Origin: Zeus faber | Taxonomy: Eukaryota; Chordata; Actinopteri; Zeiformes; Zeidae | Assembly (NCBI GenBank): GCA_960531495.1 | Contig: OY482863.1 | Span: 8,838,000 to 8,901,999, forward strand | Direction of reading: 5' to 3' | DNA: 64,000 nucleotides | Shown: in pieces, positions 1 to 12,513 of the stretch | Position numbering within the stretch: position 1 is the first letter of the stretch | How the letters are laid out: the number at the start of each line of letters is the position of its first letter | The notes under the pieces: model-generated | What the model was told of the DNA's origin: nothing | Seen by the model: only the letters and a program-made list of their open reading frames with translations | Databases searched by the model: none | Program-made: the position numbers and the translations under genes

Positions 1-312
1 ATATAGCAGAATATATTTTAGAAATATAATGACCGGTCATAATAGTTTTCTATTGTTCAGATATATTATCTCCTTTTCATGCAAAAATATCTTCAGAAAA
101 TGGTTTAATTGACATAAATGACTTGAAAACTATACTTAAATGTCAATATATCAGATCTCCATAAATGGAAAACCATTTCCGCTTCATAAGGCAAAAATAT
201 AAAAAAAGTTCTATTAAGTATTTAAGTACGTAGGTATACTTCATTTGTACCTCTTGCTGCCACCCAAGTAAAGCAGATGGAAAGAAAAAGAACCTGCACT
301 ATGCAGTATTAC
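1..312 (-). other. Intron sequence downstream of the last dnah8 exon in the window
   Basis: AT-rich intron DNA between the donor at 312 and the left edge. I see no exon, RNA gene or repeat in it. Confidence 0.6.
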
Positions 313-1631
313 CTGTTCTGGAAATCCAGAAGCTCTGAATTGATCTTCTCAATATCTACATTGGTCCAGCGAATGTCATAGTATCCGCTGATGTTGTTCA
401 TCACCGAATCATAAAGGCCATAGAGCTTCTGTAGCAGACCAAGCTCTTTTCTGGGTGGAGAGAGTAACAAACATAACTGCCTCATCAAATTAACAACAAA
501 AAAAAAACAAAAAAAAAACACGAACACAATGAACGCCACAAAATAACCAGTTACTGTAGTTTTGACATGTTTGTTTAGTGACAAACAGCAAACCTTGTGT
601 TTTGCAGATTGTCGTACTCTGTGACTGGCAGGCCAAACAGCTGTTCACCAGACGAATAAGTGATATACTTCCTCCACAGATCATCGAAACTAGCCTAAAC
701 GAAAGGAAAAGGGCTCATTACGGAAAAAGTCAGAGGATGCTTTGTGAGGAGAGTCGGCTTGAAGGGATAGTCGAGTGAAATCAACCTGGCACATCTGGAG
801 CCTGGTGCTCGCTTCTTGGGGAGCGATCCCTGGCACCATGGGGCCGTCCTGCAATCAATGAACAGAAAGAAATAACAATTTCACGAGGAGTCAAACGTGG
901 AACAGAAGACACGGACTGACAGACAGACAGACGGGTTCGCTCACCGCTACATATTGTTCTGTAAAGCTGACGACGTCGTGGTGGAAAACGGCCACGGATT
1001 CCAGGAGGTTTTGCTTGAATTGCGGTTGCACGCAAACAAGCTTATCTTGCACTGATCTCTGGGGGAAGGTGAAACAAAGAGCACGTGAGCATCACCGCCA
1101 GAGCGACTCGTGCCGTGTGGCCGTAGGGAATCCACGTACGGCTTTGGTCTGGAGCTTGTGGAAGGAGTATCTGAGGGAGTCCAACGCGTCCGCCTCGTCA
1201 TTCGTCACCTCCACCTCACTTCTGCTCAGCATGGCATAGGCTTCCTGCGGACACAAAGTCATCCCATTGCAACGGCCATTTCTCTGGCAAATCATCCGGC
1301 GGATTCGTGCTGTGGATACGCACGCTTGAATTTCAGTTTCAGGCTTCCTTCTTTCTTTTCACTAAAAACCGTGGCCCCTTGTCGGTCGTTCATACCTCGA
1401 TGGGCTCCAGGGACATGTCGATCTGTATCTCAGTGTCTCGGATCTTGGACAGGGCCTCCATGGCGAAACGCACGTCTTCCAAATCCTCGATGGGTCTGGA
1501 GAGTTTCTTGTGGTAATCCTCGGTGAAAGTGCTGATGTCGGTCAGCTTCTTACTGTACTGGTCTTTGAGGTATTTACAAACCAGCTTCTTCCAGGCCTTG
1601 ACCTCGGCGGTCAGGCACACCTTCAGCGGAG
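313..1631 (-). CDS. dnah8: dnah8 start of linker domain (DHC_N2), six exons
   Basis: Exons: 1396-1631, 1140-1244, 945-1058, 786-848, 594-694 and 313-450. They encode [92 protein letters not shown] and [16 protein letters not shown], ending with [11 protein letters not shown]. The final donor at 312 (CAG|GTAATA) leaves a two-base split codon, so the gene continues left of the window into the rest of the linker and the motor ring. In known heavy chains this region couples the tail to the AAA+ ring. Confidence 0.9.
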
Positions 1632-4600
1632 CTGTAGGAAAGGATAAAAGGCGCATCACTAAGCAGTTGGCGGGGGGGGGGGTGACGTTTCACTTTTACA
1701 TTACTTCAAAACCGCAGTCACATCCGTCTCCCCCCCCCCCGCTTTGGGAATTTGCAGAATCAACCCTCTCATCCATCGCTCTCCCTCGCTCGCAGACACA
1801 AATTGTGGAGCATTCATCAGCAGAAAGAGCAAGTGGCCACTACGTCACCTGTCGACAGTTCAATGCATCCCAAGGTGATGACAGGTTTAATTTCATCAAT
1901 CTCCTGTTCGACTGAGGTGTAATGCTGAAGTTCTGCTTTAATCTGCGCCAAGTACGGGTTGCTCTCCATGAACTCCTATTCAGGGCGCAGAGCGGGTTAT
2001 TTGATTAGTAACAAAGTGAAAAAAAAAAACAACATTCTGACGAGAATCCCGGACGGATACTTCGACGAGGTGACACACCTTGACCTTTATCTCCCTTTCC
2101 TCGGTCCAGAGGGCTTTAAAGGAATGGAACTGTTTCAGGACTTCGAAGGCTTCCTCCCTCAGCGGGTGCACCACGGAGCTGAGGTTGCCCACCAGCTTGC
2201 TGACGTCCTTATGTTCGGTAACACTCTGATAGAAGTTCTTTAATTTCCCTGGTTGGAATAAGAACAAAACACGGGGGTGCCCTTTGAATATCCGGTGTCC
2301 ACGCAGCGGTTAAAAGTTAAAAGTAAAGAATCGTCTCTCGAGCTTTCGCCGATAATTGTCGATCATTTTCGTAGGCATTTCATAATTGCATTTTTTTTCT
2401 TTTTATTTTACCAGACGCTCAAAGGGACTTGCCTTTGTCCGCGACAATATTCTGTCCCCAGCACATCACACCTCTGCTGACCTCCAGCACCAGCAGCACC
2501 AGCTTGTTCACCACCAGCTGGATCTCGTCGAGGCAGGGCACCATTATCTGATGCGAACGGCAAAAGAAAAAAATTGAAATAGTTTTTTTTTGTTTTGCAT
2601 CTTTCTCCACAAGGTATGAACAGTGGGATTCATCGACGCATGGCAGGTACCACGTTGGGTATGCTCAGGTGGATTTCGGATTTTATAAAGGTGTAGACGA
2701 AGTCCGGCTCGTGCGACGTCTGCAGGGTCGGACAGAAATGCACCTTTCTCAGCGGAAGCCTGCAATAGAATCAAGGAGGGGCGTTGCTTGTTCTCAAGAT
2801 TCACGAGTGTTTCGGGAGTCGTCGGTTTTATTCTTGAGGCACACGGGTGTACTTACGTGTCGAGAAAAATCCTCTTGAGTGTATCCAGAGACAGCTTCGT
2901 TGCCTTGATCAGCGCGTCCAACAGCTTGCCGCTGAAGTGGTCGACCATCTCTTTGCATTCCTGAAGCGGGAGCGTGCAGTCTGAATCAGCGACACGCCTT
3001 GCGTGTAGACGGGAGAAATGTTCAGATCCGCTCGCTCGTGCACGTACCTTTTTAAAGTCATCGTTTTCAGCCTCTTGGGATTCCAGATCTTTGTCCTCCT
3101 CGCTGGAGAAGGTCACGTGCTTTTTCGCTAGAAAGAGAAACACGCGCTCTTGAGTATGTCTGCGTCGTGTCGGGAGTCCCTTTGGACTTGAGGTGGGAAA
3201 GTCATTTCTGACGCTTCGGCGCGCTCCTCAAACTTGGAACTGGGAACACACACCTTGGCCCATCTGGGAATAAGCTTCCTGACCCGTTTTCTTGACGTCT
3301 TTCGAGTCGTAAATGGTGCTGAATATGGTGATCAGCTCCTTCACCGCGTCTTCAACGCCTCGACTTTTGTGGTCCAAGGCCGCCGCCCGCTCCTTACATC
3401 GAGTCTGCGAGAGCACACTGGTTAACGGCCGGAATTCTAACGCAAGTGGGAATCATTTAATCGGAATGGAAATGTATCACCGAAAAACGCATTAGAACGT
3501 TACACGAAAGGCATCTTGAATTGAATAACAGAGAATAAATGATCTCATGTCAGCCAGCTCCAGACCTCGTTGGTGCTGATCAGGTCTCGCGGTAAGGAGG
3601 CCTGGTCCTCTGTGTGATCGATCAGCACGGTCTCCGAAATCTCCAAAAGGACGTCGTCGATGTGCGTTTCACAGAAATCCATAACCTGAGTAGGAAAACA
3701 TCCTAAATTCTTTCAATCCAAATCCAAACCCAAAGGCAGTTTCATTTCCGCTCCGTCCGCACCGCACAGGTGAGACAATGGAAGCGAAACGTGTCTCCGC
3801 CTTGTCAAAAAGCACGTCGCGTAAAAAGCAATTGACCAGCGGATCGTTTTTTGGTCTTTCAATTTCGACCTAAACGCCCATGCATATCGGAGGCGGTTTC
3901 GCAAACACAGATTAGGCCTAATCTTAAAACTCAAATCATACTTTTTTTCTGGACTAAGTGAAATGGCCTTTCTCAGTCATGGTTCAAAACTCCCCACTTC
4001 CCCATATCGCCTCAAACTTGGCCCTAGTCCCTAATAAAAAATTAACAATATGGTTTCCAGAAGGAAGATTAGCGCTAATGTCGGTCTAAGTGAAGGCTTG
4101 AATGAAACCTGCCCAGCGGCAGGTTCATCTTTGGATTAACGGACACGGGCCCCCAGGTCGGCCAGGTTGTTCGTCACTAAGACCAGCACCAAGACCAGGC
4201 AGAAGGAGCCGACGAGTCCTTAATGACCTCAGTCTATGACTTCCTAGTCCAGAACTGATCTTAAGTGAAGGCTTCTTTAAAGTTCACAATGACTTTAAGA
4301 AGGATTGCCTGAGTCCTGAATTAGATTAAACCCCGTCTGCGAAGACCGCTGCATCAAATACGACAGGGGATTGTGCACCTCGTGGGAAACCGACAACCCC
4401 TCAAGTCGGTCTTATCGGTGTCATGGAGCGCGCGGACGCCAGTGTGAAAAATTGTTGCGCCTCACGATGAACTGCGTGTTGCGACGTAGGAGGATGTGTT
4501 TTCGAAAAGCCTTCTCGTCTTTCCCACCGCTGTGCAGTGCGCCGTGCAATCTCCATAAAAGGACAGTACTCAAACCTGAGGGGTCAGCGTAGCCTACCGT

Positions 4601-7600
4601 CACCAAATCTGTACCAGGAAAAAAAAAAACGACATTTCATTTTGTTATCTACCTTCTTCAGAAGACGGTTGAGCTCAGCCAGGGCCTCGTTAATATTCCT
4701 GAAGAACTTGTCCAGGATGAAAGATGACCAGGTGAGCAGCACCAAGCCGTGGCGAAGCACCGACTCCACCTTGACACAATTGGCGTTTGAATAGACGGTC
4801 GGATTACGGCCGAGTAGGGAGCGTGAGCCTCCGTCATACGGCTGTTGTTTCCCCCCTCCCCTCTGCTCACGTGTTTTATTTTCGATGCCATCAAGTTGTA
4901 GAAGACGGCGGGTATTTTCTCACAGATGAACTCGTAGTCGGCCAAAAGCGTCTGCGGGCAAGAAAGAACACGTCAACCCCCCGTTCCCATTCGTTCTGCC
5001 AGCGAGACCCTCAGCGGAAACGAAGCGGTTGCTATTCACCTCCAGTTGTAGACGGTTGGATTTGATCCTGCTTTCTGACTTGACCAGGCGCAAGGCCTGC
5101 CCAGGAACCTCCAGGCCCATCTTGAGCATGTACTTGGCCTCACGGATGATCTCCATTATTTTGGGATCGAAGTTGACAAGCAGCTTCCCCATCCTCGGGT
5201 GGCGAACAAGCAGCGTGGCTTGTAAGGCTGTGGGACAACGGGAGCGGAGGGGCGATGGAAGGCGATTCTAGTGACGCGCGCGATGTTCATCTACGGTATC
5301 AAAGAGCTGGTCCGGCAATAGCGGTCCAAACCGGGTTCCCGCAGACAGTATTGGGAAATCTGTAGTCTGTGTACATTTCGGAAAATCACTGCTTTCCCGA
5401 TGCTGCCTTCATGAATACTGCAGATGTTGTGAACGTAGCCGCACACTATCATTTGAGACGGTATAATTCTTACAAATTTGAATGGAGTGGATCCGATCAC
5501 AAACTTTCTACTCGCCGACACATGTAACACCCGTTATTGTCGGCATATCAAGAAACCAAAGAGTGTGAGCACGCCACCTAACTTTCACCTTCATATGTTA
5601 TGTGCGTGCAATCTGTGCCGTTCCATTTCAATGCACCACACACAGCATGCAAATCCACGGGATTTATTTGATCCCACATATTTGAATCGCTGCGCACCAG
5701 CAAGCTACTCCTGTCAAACGCTCGCCTTCTGTTTATTTTAAGTTGTGAACGCGTAGAAAAGCTTATTCGTGTTTACGTCAATCATTTTTATCTGTTGAAG
5801 TTCAAATTATTTAGTCATACATGTGCTTTGGTGGGGATTCCTATTGTGGCGCATCTGTGTTAGAAGTGTCACATCAGCCGGGTCGTCCTCATGAAACCGT
5901 CGTAAAACATGTCCCAAATGAATTGACGCACATATTCACAGAGAATGTGAAATATTTCATTAAAATACAAGTACACAATGCCTTCTATATGGCCCACCTA
6001 GTTGTTTTTAACTATGATATTATTCTTGTTTTTTTTCTGTGCTTTTCTTATCAAAAAATGAATTACCGTATTGTGTCCAGGAATGGAACAAACTTAGCGT
6101 AATTTGGCGTCGTGTACTTTAACAATTAAATGGATTATGTCACATTGGGAAGACGTGTATCCATTAATTTGGGTCATGGTTTATGGTGGTTTCACAACAG
6201 TGAGTCCGCTGTAGTCTCAATGAATACTAACCATGTTCAAGAAATGAGACCTCCCTCATCCAGACTCTGTGATAAAGTTTCTCAAACTCCACAAACACCG
6301 CGGCAGTGCGGTTGTACATCACGACGACCTCCTTCCCCTCGGAAGTCGATAGGATATCAGAATTTTTCTGTTGAACCCCCCCCAAAATTTTTTTTTATTA
6401 TTTCATATGGTTTCTGTGATGGAGCATGCTACCCTGTGTTAAGAGGGAACTTACATCTATGTAGAATACGGGCTCCTCGATTCTTTTGTAGAGATGTCTG
6501 ACCCAGGCAATCCGGCCGGCCACCGGAGGCAGGTCTCGAGCCACAGGCGGCTCCTCGTTGTTTTCCTGGTAGTACTGCCAGGAAAATTGCGGAATTTTAA
6601 AGGGAACCTATGATGCAAAGCTCACTTTTTCAGTGCTTGTGCACATACATTTGGGTATCTGATGGACCTACCAACACACAAACCGTGAAATTAGACAACC
6701 CACTCAGTTTTTTGTGAGCATTCTAATTCAGAAGACGCGAAATCTGAAATGAGCTGTTGAGCTGTGCTGCCCTCCTGCACGTCACCAAGGTCATCACTAA
6801 TTAGAACCACCATCAATCTGAGTCACTCCACCCAGGGCTGGAGCGCAATTGGACCTGTTAGAATCAGAGCTAAAGAGCTATGCATGGGTAGTGCTCTGTT
6901 GTTGGCTGTAGAGACCAGCACAAATCTTTTGAAAGAAAGAGGAGCTAATAACAACTGTCCCTGACGACACTGCAGACGATGGAAATGTGAGTATTTGCTG
7001 TGTGTTTCTTTCGTTTCTCCAAACAAAACCGTAGATGTATTTATTTATTTTTTCCCTACGTTTCCGTAATTGAATGAGACAATAAAAGCCCCGAGCCCCG
7101 TCGTATCCCACGGTGCTCCAAGCTCTGCGCTGCTCCGGACACCGCGGTGAAAGTCGGAACAAACCTTTAAATTAGGCCTTGTAGATCTAATATGAATGAA
7201 GATTCAGCAACTGGATTGTTTATTTCTCGCCTCAAATTTGTCCAGAAACAGATTTTAGCGGACTGATAAGGTGAAGTCAGTGAAGGTTTACAGACTAAAT
7301 TCAACGGAACCCCGAGTGAAGCTCAAACCCCATTGGCTCAAAGAACCTGAAACGTATGCTCAATCCCCATTGGCTCACAGAACTTGGGGCCTCTGGAGGG
7401 TGGCGCCGCCCATTTTAACAGAGCGTCAGGAACACGATGGATTGAGAGGTATGTTTAGGATGGCTAGAATTCATAATCCGAGTGGTATTTTCAGCAAAAA
7501 CTTCAAAAACATTTTTTTGAGGACCTCATTAGACCTATATTACCTTGTGCAAAAAGGACCATAATAAGTCCTCTTTAATTAAAGTTACATTTCATCTTAT

Positions 7601-10600
7601 CTTAGTTAGTTTTATTTAGATGTACATTCGGATGCATACACTACTGATCCAATATCAGATTTTCTTCCCGTATTTAGGATACCTTGTTCACGAATTCCAG
7701 TTCTGACACGTAGTGGTGAAGAATCAGGCTGAGTGTGTGGTTCACTTCAGTCTCCAGACAAGGCATGTTCAGTTTCTGAAACCTACAACAGGGAAAGAAC
7801 TTTTGTCAGAATTAACCCCATCTATTTGTGTACAATGACCGCTGTCTGTCGTCGTCGCCGGCAAACAACTTCTCTGCCTGGTGGTTTCGGGGAGCCTGTA
7901 TCGCGCCGCCTGCACGCTGCTACTAACAGCGCCATCCTGTCACACTACATGAAAACTACAACGAAAGACCTGAACAGATGAATGTGGATACAGTACCAAA
8001 TTCACATTTCACCAACAGTAAATAGGTTAGTCATTATGTATGGTAAAGTTTCTGTCGGGAGTTTATAGTTGCAGTGTTAGTGACATTGTTGTGGACTATT
8101 TTTCCTGGCCGAAGATCATGAACCAGCGATAATAGTTTAAATAGTTTCTGTCTCTATGTATTATTTCATTTAAGTAGCTGCGTAATAAGCGGGACAATGT
8201 GCAGCGAGACGGAACCCTGTAGGGGTGACATAATCCCTTCCTCATTGGCCTACGACATAAAAAAAAAGACAACGACAATCAATGTTGTTCACCAACCTCT
8301 TTAACAGACAGAGAGCTTGTTGGGATGAGATGATTTTAGTGAAGCGGGAATTCATGAAAATCTGCAACTGGTTCTGTGGAGGACAACAGGAAAAATATTC
8401 ATATTTGTTTCACGGCATTGGTGTCATGAGGTGTCATTCGTTTATGTCAGAGATGTGGGGCGGGAAAGGGGGCAGCGCACCTCATGCTGACATGACGCAG
8501 CTTTGGAGAACACATACCTGTATGTTGGCTGTTTGAACCATGAACTCAGCAAAGTCTGCTTTAAATTCTTTATCTCTCGGAGCCAATATGTCATACTGCT
8601 TCTTTCTCAGGTTCTTGTACATGTCCTGAAATTGCTTTGCCAGTGTCTCAATGCCCTCGATGGTTGATTGGCTGAGGACAGAGAAGGTCTTCACCGCCAT
8701 TATTATTTTGCAGATCTAGAAAAAGAAGAATGAGAATGCTGAGAGGCACCTGGGCGGGCGGGACTCGAAAGAGAGGAATTCTAAAGAATTCTAGGCCCAC
8801 ACTACAAGATTTTTTTAAATCTTAACAGATGTCGACAATGCGAGAGACCCACCACAGAGTGAGATTACCAGAAAGAAATTCAGCGCGATCAAACAGGACC
8901 TCAGAGTAACCTAACATAACGGAGTCATGGACAGAGCATGAACTTGGACTGAACATGTTACTTTATGCTTCGCAGTTTGGCATTTGCCGCCATGGCTGCT
9001 GTTGTGTTTATGACGTCTTCGGTTTCACTCAGCTTGTCTGCCACTTGGCAATCAGCCCTTCCCATGTGATGATCCACAGTCCTCGGGTTTCCCCCCGCAC
9101 TACAGGATATTGGGTTGTAAATATCGAACGTGTATATATATTATGTATATAACATAATATTTGCGATTTGCACTCCGTACCGGCAGGACAGACTGCGAAG
9201 CAGATCAGGGACCTAGAAACACTCATAATATGCCTCAATTCTGGTACGATAACCTTTAGAGCCATCAAATAATCGTGACTTTGCTCACGATTGTCGGAAG
9301 GGGGAATCGGGCCCAAAATCGGCTTGATTATCTTGTAGTGTGTACCTGGCTTGAGAAAGGTTAGCGTAACGACGGCTCATACTTTGTTCAGCCGGTCGCA
9401 GAATCCCTTGAACTTGCAAAAGATGTACATCTCGGAGACCTCCAGGGGTTTCTCTCCGGGCGTTTCCATCATTTGCTGCTTGGTTTTTTGAAAGCAGGAT
9501 TGATACTCCTCGTACAAGCTGATACAGTCCTACCAAAGATGAAACACCGAACAGCATGACTTAGACATCACAAGGTCCATCTTAATCACAATTGTTTTGT
9601 AGTAAACTCCATTGCTACCACCCTCACCTTTATCTTTTGGATCATATCATCAGCGTTCTGGTCCCAAACCAAACAGGTGCCACCATTAGTAATGTATGAT
9701 TTGCAGGCGGTGACCATCTGGTTTGTAACCTGCAAAATGTATCGCATAGTTACTGAGGTGTGGGGATGGTGTGGTTTGAGCAGTCTCACCTGTCCTGGGT
9801 CTAGGTTATTGGGGACACAGGATCAGTGTTCCTGCATACCTGTTGCTCGTTGGTTGGTCTAACTAGCAACAGGTAAAACCCCATCCCCACACATACTCAG
9901 GAGAGAGGAGCCTTATTCCAACTAGACCACTCTCCACAATAAACTGGTGTGTCTACAACCCGTCGTCTGTGTCTCTGTGCCGGAGGTCCCTGAGAACGCC
10001 GCTTGACCGGCGTGTGGTAGGCGAAAACTGCCACAGTTACTAATTCTCAATCTCCTGTTATTTCCAAGCTCAGCACTCAACAACACATCTCAAATGCATC
10101 TCCGATATCAATTTCAACAAATGAATGACTTGCTTTGCTGAAGAGCGACGTCATGCGTTCAGATGTGTTGTAGTACTGGGACACACTGTAAATCATTCCA
10201 ATGGCATCAAGGACATTCTGGATGTTTTTCTTCATGTTGAGCTGAAATGAGAACGCATGCATTGCACGAGATTTCCTTTCCTTGCACAACATCAGCACAT
10301 GGCCACTATAGTGGACTTAAACATGGCATTTTTAGCAGATTGTGAGGTTTAAGGGCAAAGCAAAGACTCCCTGTAACGTCGATGACATTTGCATGCGTAT
10401 AAAGTACATACTGAGTCACAATTGTAAAGAGGTTTGCAGACTCTCTCCAGTGTGTAGAGATATTTGACATTATCCTTTGCCTCATTGGCACAATCTGTTA
10501 TCCTCGCATCTAGCTCCCTCCATGTCTATAAAGGGGCAGAGTTGGCATGGTTACTTCAAAATCAAATCGTTACACATTGCGTGTTCAAAATGCTCAATGA

Positions 10601-12513
10601 TGAAATTCAACGCGAGAAGTTAAGAAAAATAGGAGTTGCACCTTCAACGTCTTGGAGCGGCTTATGTTGAGCACAGTCACCACTGCCTTGCACTCTTGGC
10701 CTTTAATGTGCTCGATGATGGAGTTGAACTTGGCCGACATTCTTTTCCAGTGTTCCAACTCCGTCAGCGGCCCGGAGGAGTCTGCCTCTCTTCTAATCTG
10801 CCCGCTTTCGGTCAGGACCTTTACCATCAATGATATCAGGTCTCAATTCAGGTCTTGGGTTCTTATGAATTGAAACGCTGTACACTTAAGATGAGGCCGC
10901 CCGGGGGTTTTCTACCTGTTTGATCTGCTTACACCACTGCATCAGCACGTCCTCCAGCTGACGCACCTTCTCGTGGTCCGTTGCTGCGGCTTTTATCTCA
11001 TCAAACAAAACCAATTTGGAGAAGTCAAAGTCACTGGTTGTGGTCAGCTGGACTGTTTCCTCCAGGCTCAGTTGCGTATCTGGAAACAAGATGTAACCGG
11101 GTGGAGCTGAATTGCGACTACCTGATAACCCCACGGTTGATACTCCAGAGTAGATGGCGAGCAGCGATGCAAACGGCGATAAAATACCAATGAAATGAAA
11201 AGCGATGCTCACCATCTAAGAAGTTGATGAATTGTTTTATGGTGTCCTTGAAATTTTGTTTGACAATGTCTCCATGTGTAGACCCGTTCAGGGCACCCCA
11301 GTCTTCTGACACGTTCACAGATGGAAGCAGGATTTTGGAGTAGACGTCGATGGTACCTTTAAGGAGGCCATCCCTAGCATCCAGCATCATGAAGATGACT
11401 TCCTGCAGAGCGACAAAACACCAGCGATCAATCGCTTTTGCCCTTTTCTCGTGATGAAACTTTCACACAACGTGCATGCAAAAAATTCCTGGAGTTAGTC
11501 CCAAAGACAAGGATTCACCTTTTCCACATTCGCTGGAGTCAGAGGAGTATTGCTCTTAGCCCGCACGAAAAAACAGCACAATCCCGTCAATTTAATAACG
11601 GACAGATTGATCAACAAGAGCCTCATCAGTTTCGCTCCTTTGGCAGTTCCCGGAAACAGACGGCCGCATTCTGAAAGGAGATCAATGAGAACGTGCTGCG
11701 CGCTGCAACTAAGGTAAACAAGAAAAACATTCCGGACCCAGAGAAAGATCCAAATCATCGTCCAGGTTAAATGATTTGTGATTGTGGCCCTACCGAGATC
11801 CGGGACTTCCATCTCTTGATACACAAAAGAGATGGTTTTGGTTTCTCCTTTGAAGAATTCGTCAAAGGGAGCCAGCTGTTCAGTAAGAAAGCAGAGATCA
11901 TGAGTCAAACGTCCACCCTTTCAAAAGTTGAGTGGTAAACAATGCAAATTTGGCATTTATATAGATACGTATGTTAGATATATTAAATATCTAAAGTAAA
12001 TCAAGACTTTAACCAAGGTAGAGTATCCGAATGTACCCAACTGCATATTGATATTGCAATCACAACATCACTTCATTTTTCACTTATAAATGAAACATTC
12101 CATGAAATGTGTCATTCGATAATAAAATGTGCTTTGGAATCTAGTAGCTTATTGACTATTAAATGGAAATAGATTGTGTGTTTCCACTTGCCTAAAATGA
12201 CTGTTTGTACTCCCCTACTTATGCAGAGCCTGTGCTCAACCACACAAATGAAACGTCATTTTTCTTTGGCCGGCCTGTGCACTCACCCTCAGGTTTGTAC
12301 TATTTAAGGTATTTAGAATTCCCCTGCCATTTGCTTTTTTCCCAGTGAAACCTTCAAGTCCGTACGAGGCAAGCTCACCGATATGGAATCCAAAACAAAG
12401 TCTTCCACCGCCGACACTTCCAGGGATAACCTTTCAGCCAGTATCTCAAACATGAATTTGTGTGCAGCAGTCAGTTTCTTCTTTCGAACTTCCCTTTCCT
12501 CCCTGTATTTGGC
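313..12513 (-). CDS. dnah8: Axonemal dynein heavy chain, DNAH8/DNAH5 class (5' part of gene, 32 exons, partial)
   Basis: Multi-exon gene on the minus strand encoding the tail of an outer-arm-type axonemal dynein heavy chain, an ATP-driven microtubule motor of cilia and flagella. I found 32 exons with AG/GT borders, and every junction keeps the frame (4,082 nt, about 1,360 residues). Class-specific landmarks are [54 protein letters not shown] and [16 protein letters not shown]. The last two and the GPMVPG block point to the DNAH5/DNAH8 class rather than DNAH9/11/17, DNAH1 or cytoplasmic dynein; DNAH8 fits best from memory of the family. The AAA+ motor lies beyond the left edge. The first coding exon with the ATG was not found; the right-most certain exon starts with [13 protein letters not shown], near the expected N-terminus. 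Exon coordinates are given in the group entries. Confidence 0.88.
1849..3404 (-). CDS. dnah8: dnah8 DHC_N1 to DHC_N2 connecting region, seven exons
   Basis: Exons: 3254-3404, 3048-3127, 2857-2960, 2651-2759, 2472-2547, 2079-2248 and 1849-1975. They encode a variable, charged region ([18 protein letters not shown]) followed by [56 protein letters not shown] and [18 protein letters not shown]. The gene is compact here: seven exons in 1.56 kb with introns of about 100-220 bp and no obvious mobile elements. Confidence 0.86.
3566..6574 (-). CDS. dnah8: dnah8 DHC_N1 distal part, six exons
   Basis: Exons: 6455-6574, 6232-6367, 5040-5227, 4871-4951, 4653-4769 and 3566-3685. The first carries [17 protein letters not shown], one of the best conserved heavy-chain tail motifs. 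The next carries [19 protein letters not shown], then [20 protein letters not shown] and [19 protein letters not shown], then [19 protein letters not shown] and [16 protein letters not shown]. The donor of 3566-3685 (GAG|GTCTGG) and the acceptor of 6232-6367 (weak pyrimidine tract) are poor but are the only ones that keep the frame. Confidence 0.86.
3686..4652 (-). other. dnah8 intron, no recognised content
   Basis: Intron of about 970 bp. It contains a small perfect hairpin near 4109-4126 (AACCTGCC...GGCAGGTT) and two related 14-bp blocks TAAGTGAAGGCTT near 4087 and 4263. No coding signal was seen on either strand. Confidence 0.5.
5872..6065. repeat. Dispersed repeat, copy 1 (uninterrupted)
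   Basis: About 190 bp in a dnah8 intron that aligns base for base, with scattered differences, to 22652-23000. Shared blocks include GAATTGA, CACATATT, CAGAGAAT, ATGGCCCAC, TAGTTGTTTTTA and TTTTCTGTGCTTTTCTTAT. The second copy is split by a MITE; this one is not. The family is not one I can name. The rest of the intron (5228-5871 and 6066-6231) shows nothing I recognise. Confidence 0.7.
6595..7580. mobile_element. MITE-like element with TTTAAAGGG-type ends in a dnah8 intron
   Basis: Left end TTTTAAAGGGAACCTATGATG (6595-6615) and right end ATAATAAGTCCTCTTTAATTAA (7562-7583) are imperfect inverted copies. A TTAA lies at each end, as in TTAA-targeting DNA transposons. The interior (about 950 bp) has no transposase-like reading frame and contains a direct repeat of CCCCATTGGCTCA at 7328 and 7366. 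The left end is about 20 bp from the 3' splice site of the exon 6455-6574. Confidence 0.55.
7683..10818 (-). CDS. dnah8: dnah8 DHC_N1 core, eight exons
   Basis: Exons: 10642-10818, 10412-10525, 10134-10241, 9628-9729, 9383-9529, 8518-8715, 8297-8373 and 7683-7782. They encode [53 protein letters not shown] sequence, [45 protein letters not shown] and [14 protein letters not shown], all classic heavy-chain tail blocks. The 77-bp exon 8297-8373 ([20 protein letters not shown]) is needed to keep the phase between its neighbours. The exon ending at 10134 uses a GC donor (AAA|GCAAGT). A solo LTR sits in the intron at 9754-10035. Confidence 0.88.
9754..10035. mobile_element. Solo LTR (282 bp) with 5-bp target-site duplication
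   Basis: Begins TGAGGTGTGGGG and ends AAAACTGCCACA, so it has the TG...CA ends of an LTR. It is flanked by a perfect GTTAC direct repeat at 9749-9753 and 10036-10040. An AATAAA signal (about 9940) followed by a GT/CT-rich stretch resembles the R/U5 part of an LTR. No internal retroelement genes are present, as expected after LTR-LTR recombination. It lies in the dnah8 intron between exons 10134-10241 and 9628-9729. Confidence 0.72.
10916..12513 (-). CDS. dnah8: dnah8 exons 1-5 as found here: N-terminal region and start of DHC_N1
   Basis: Exons (minus strand, 5' to 3'): 12379-12513, 11794-11875, 11519-11670, 11213-11402 and 10916-11079. The first encodes a basic stretch and [16 protein letters not shown], matching the short N-terminal helix of this class. 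The next two give [10 protein letters not shown] and [14 protein letters not shown]...[11 protein letters not shown], the conserved start of the tail. The following pair gives [16 protein letters not shown] and [17 protein letters not shown], the typical DHC_N1 opening. Phases run 0, 1, 0, 1, 0 at the successive donors. Acceptor 12514-12515 is preceded by a normal pyrimidine tract, so the true first exon lies further right. Confidence 0.85.

Noticed and set aside
309..584. Hydrophobic N-terminal extension ([11 protein letters not shown]) of the last dynein exon
   Set aside because: It is poly(A)/poly(T) intron DNA read through the acceptor at 451-452; the exon starts at 450.
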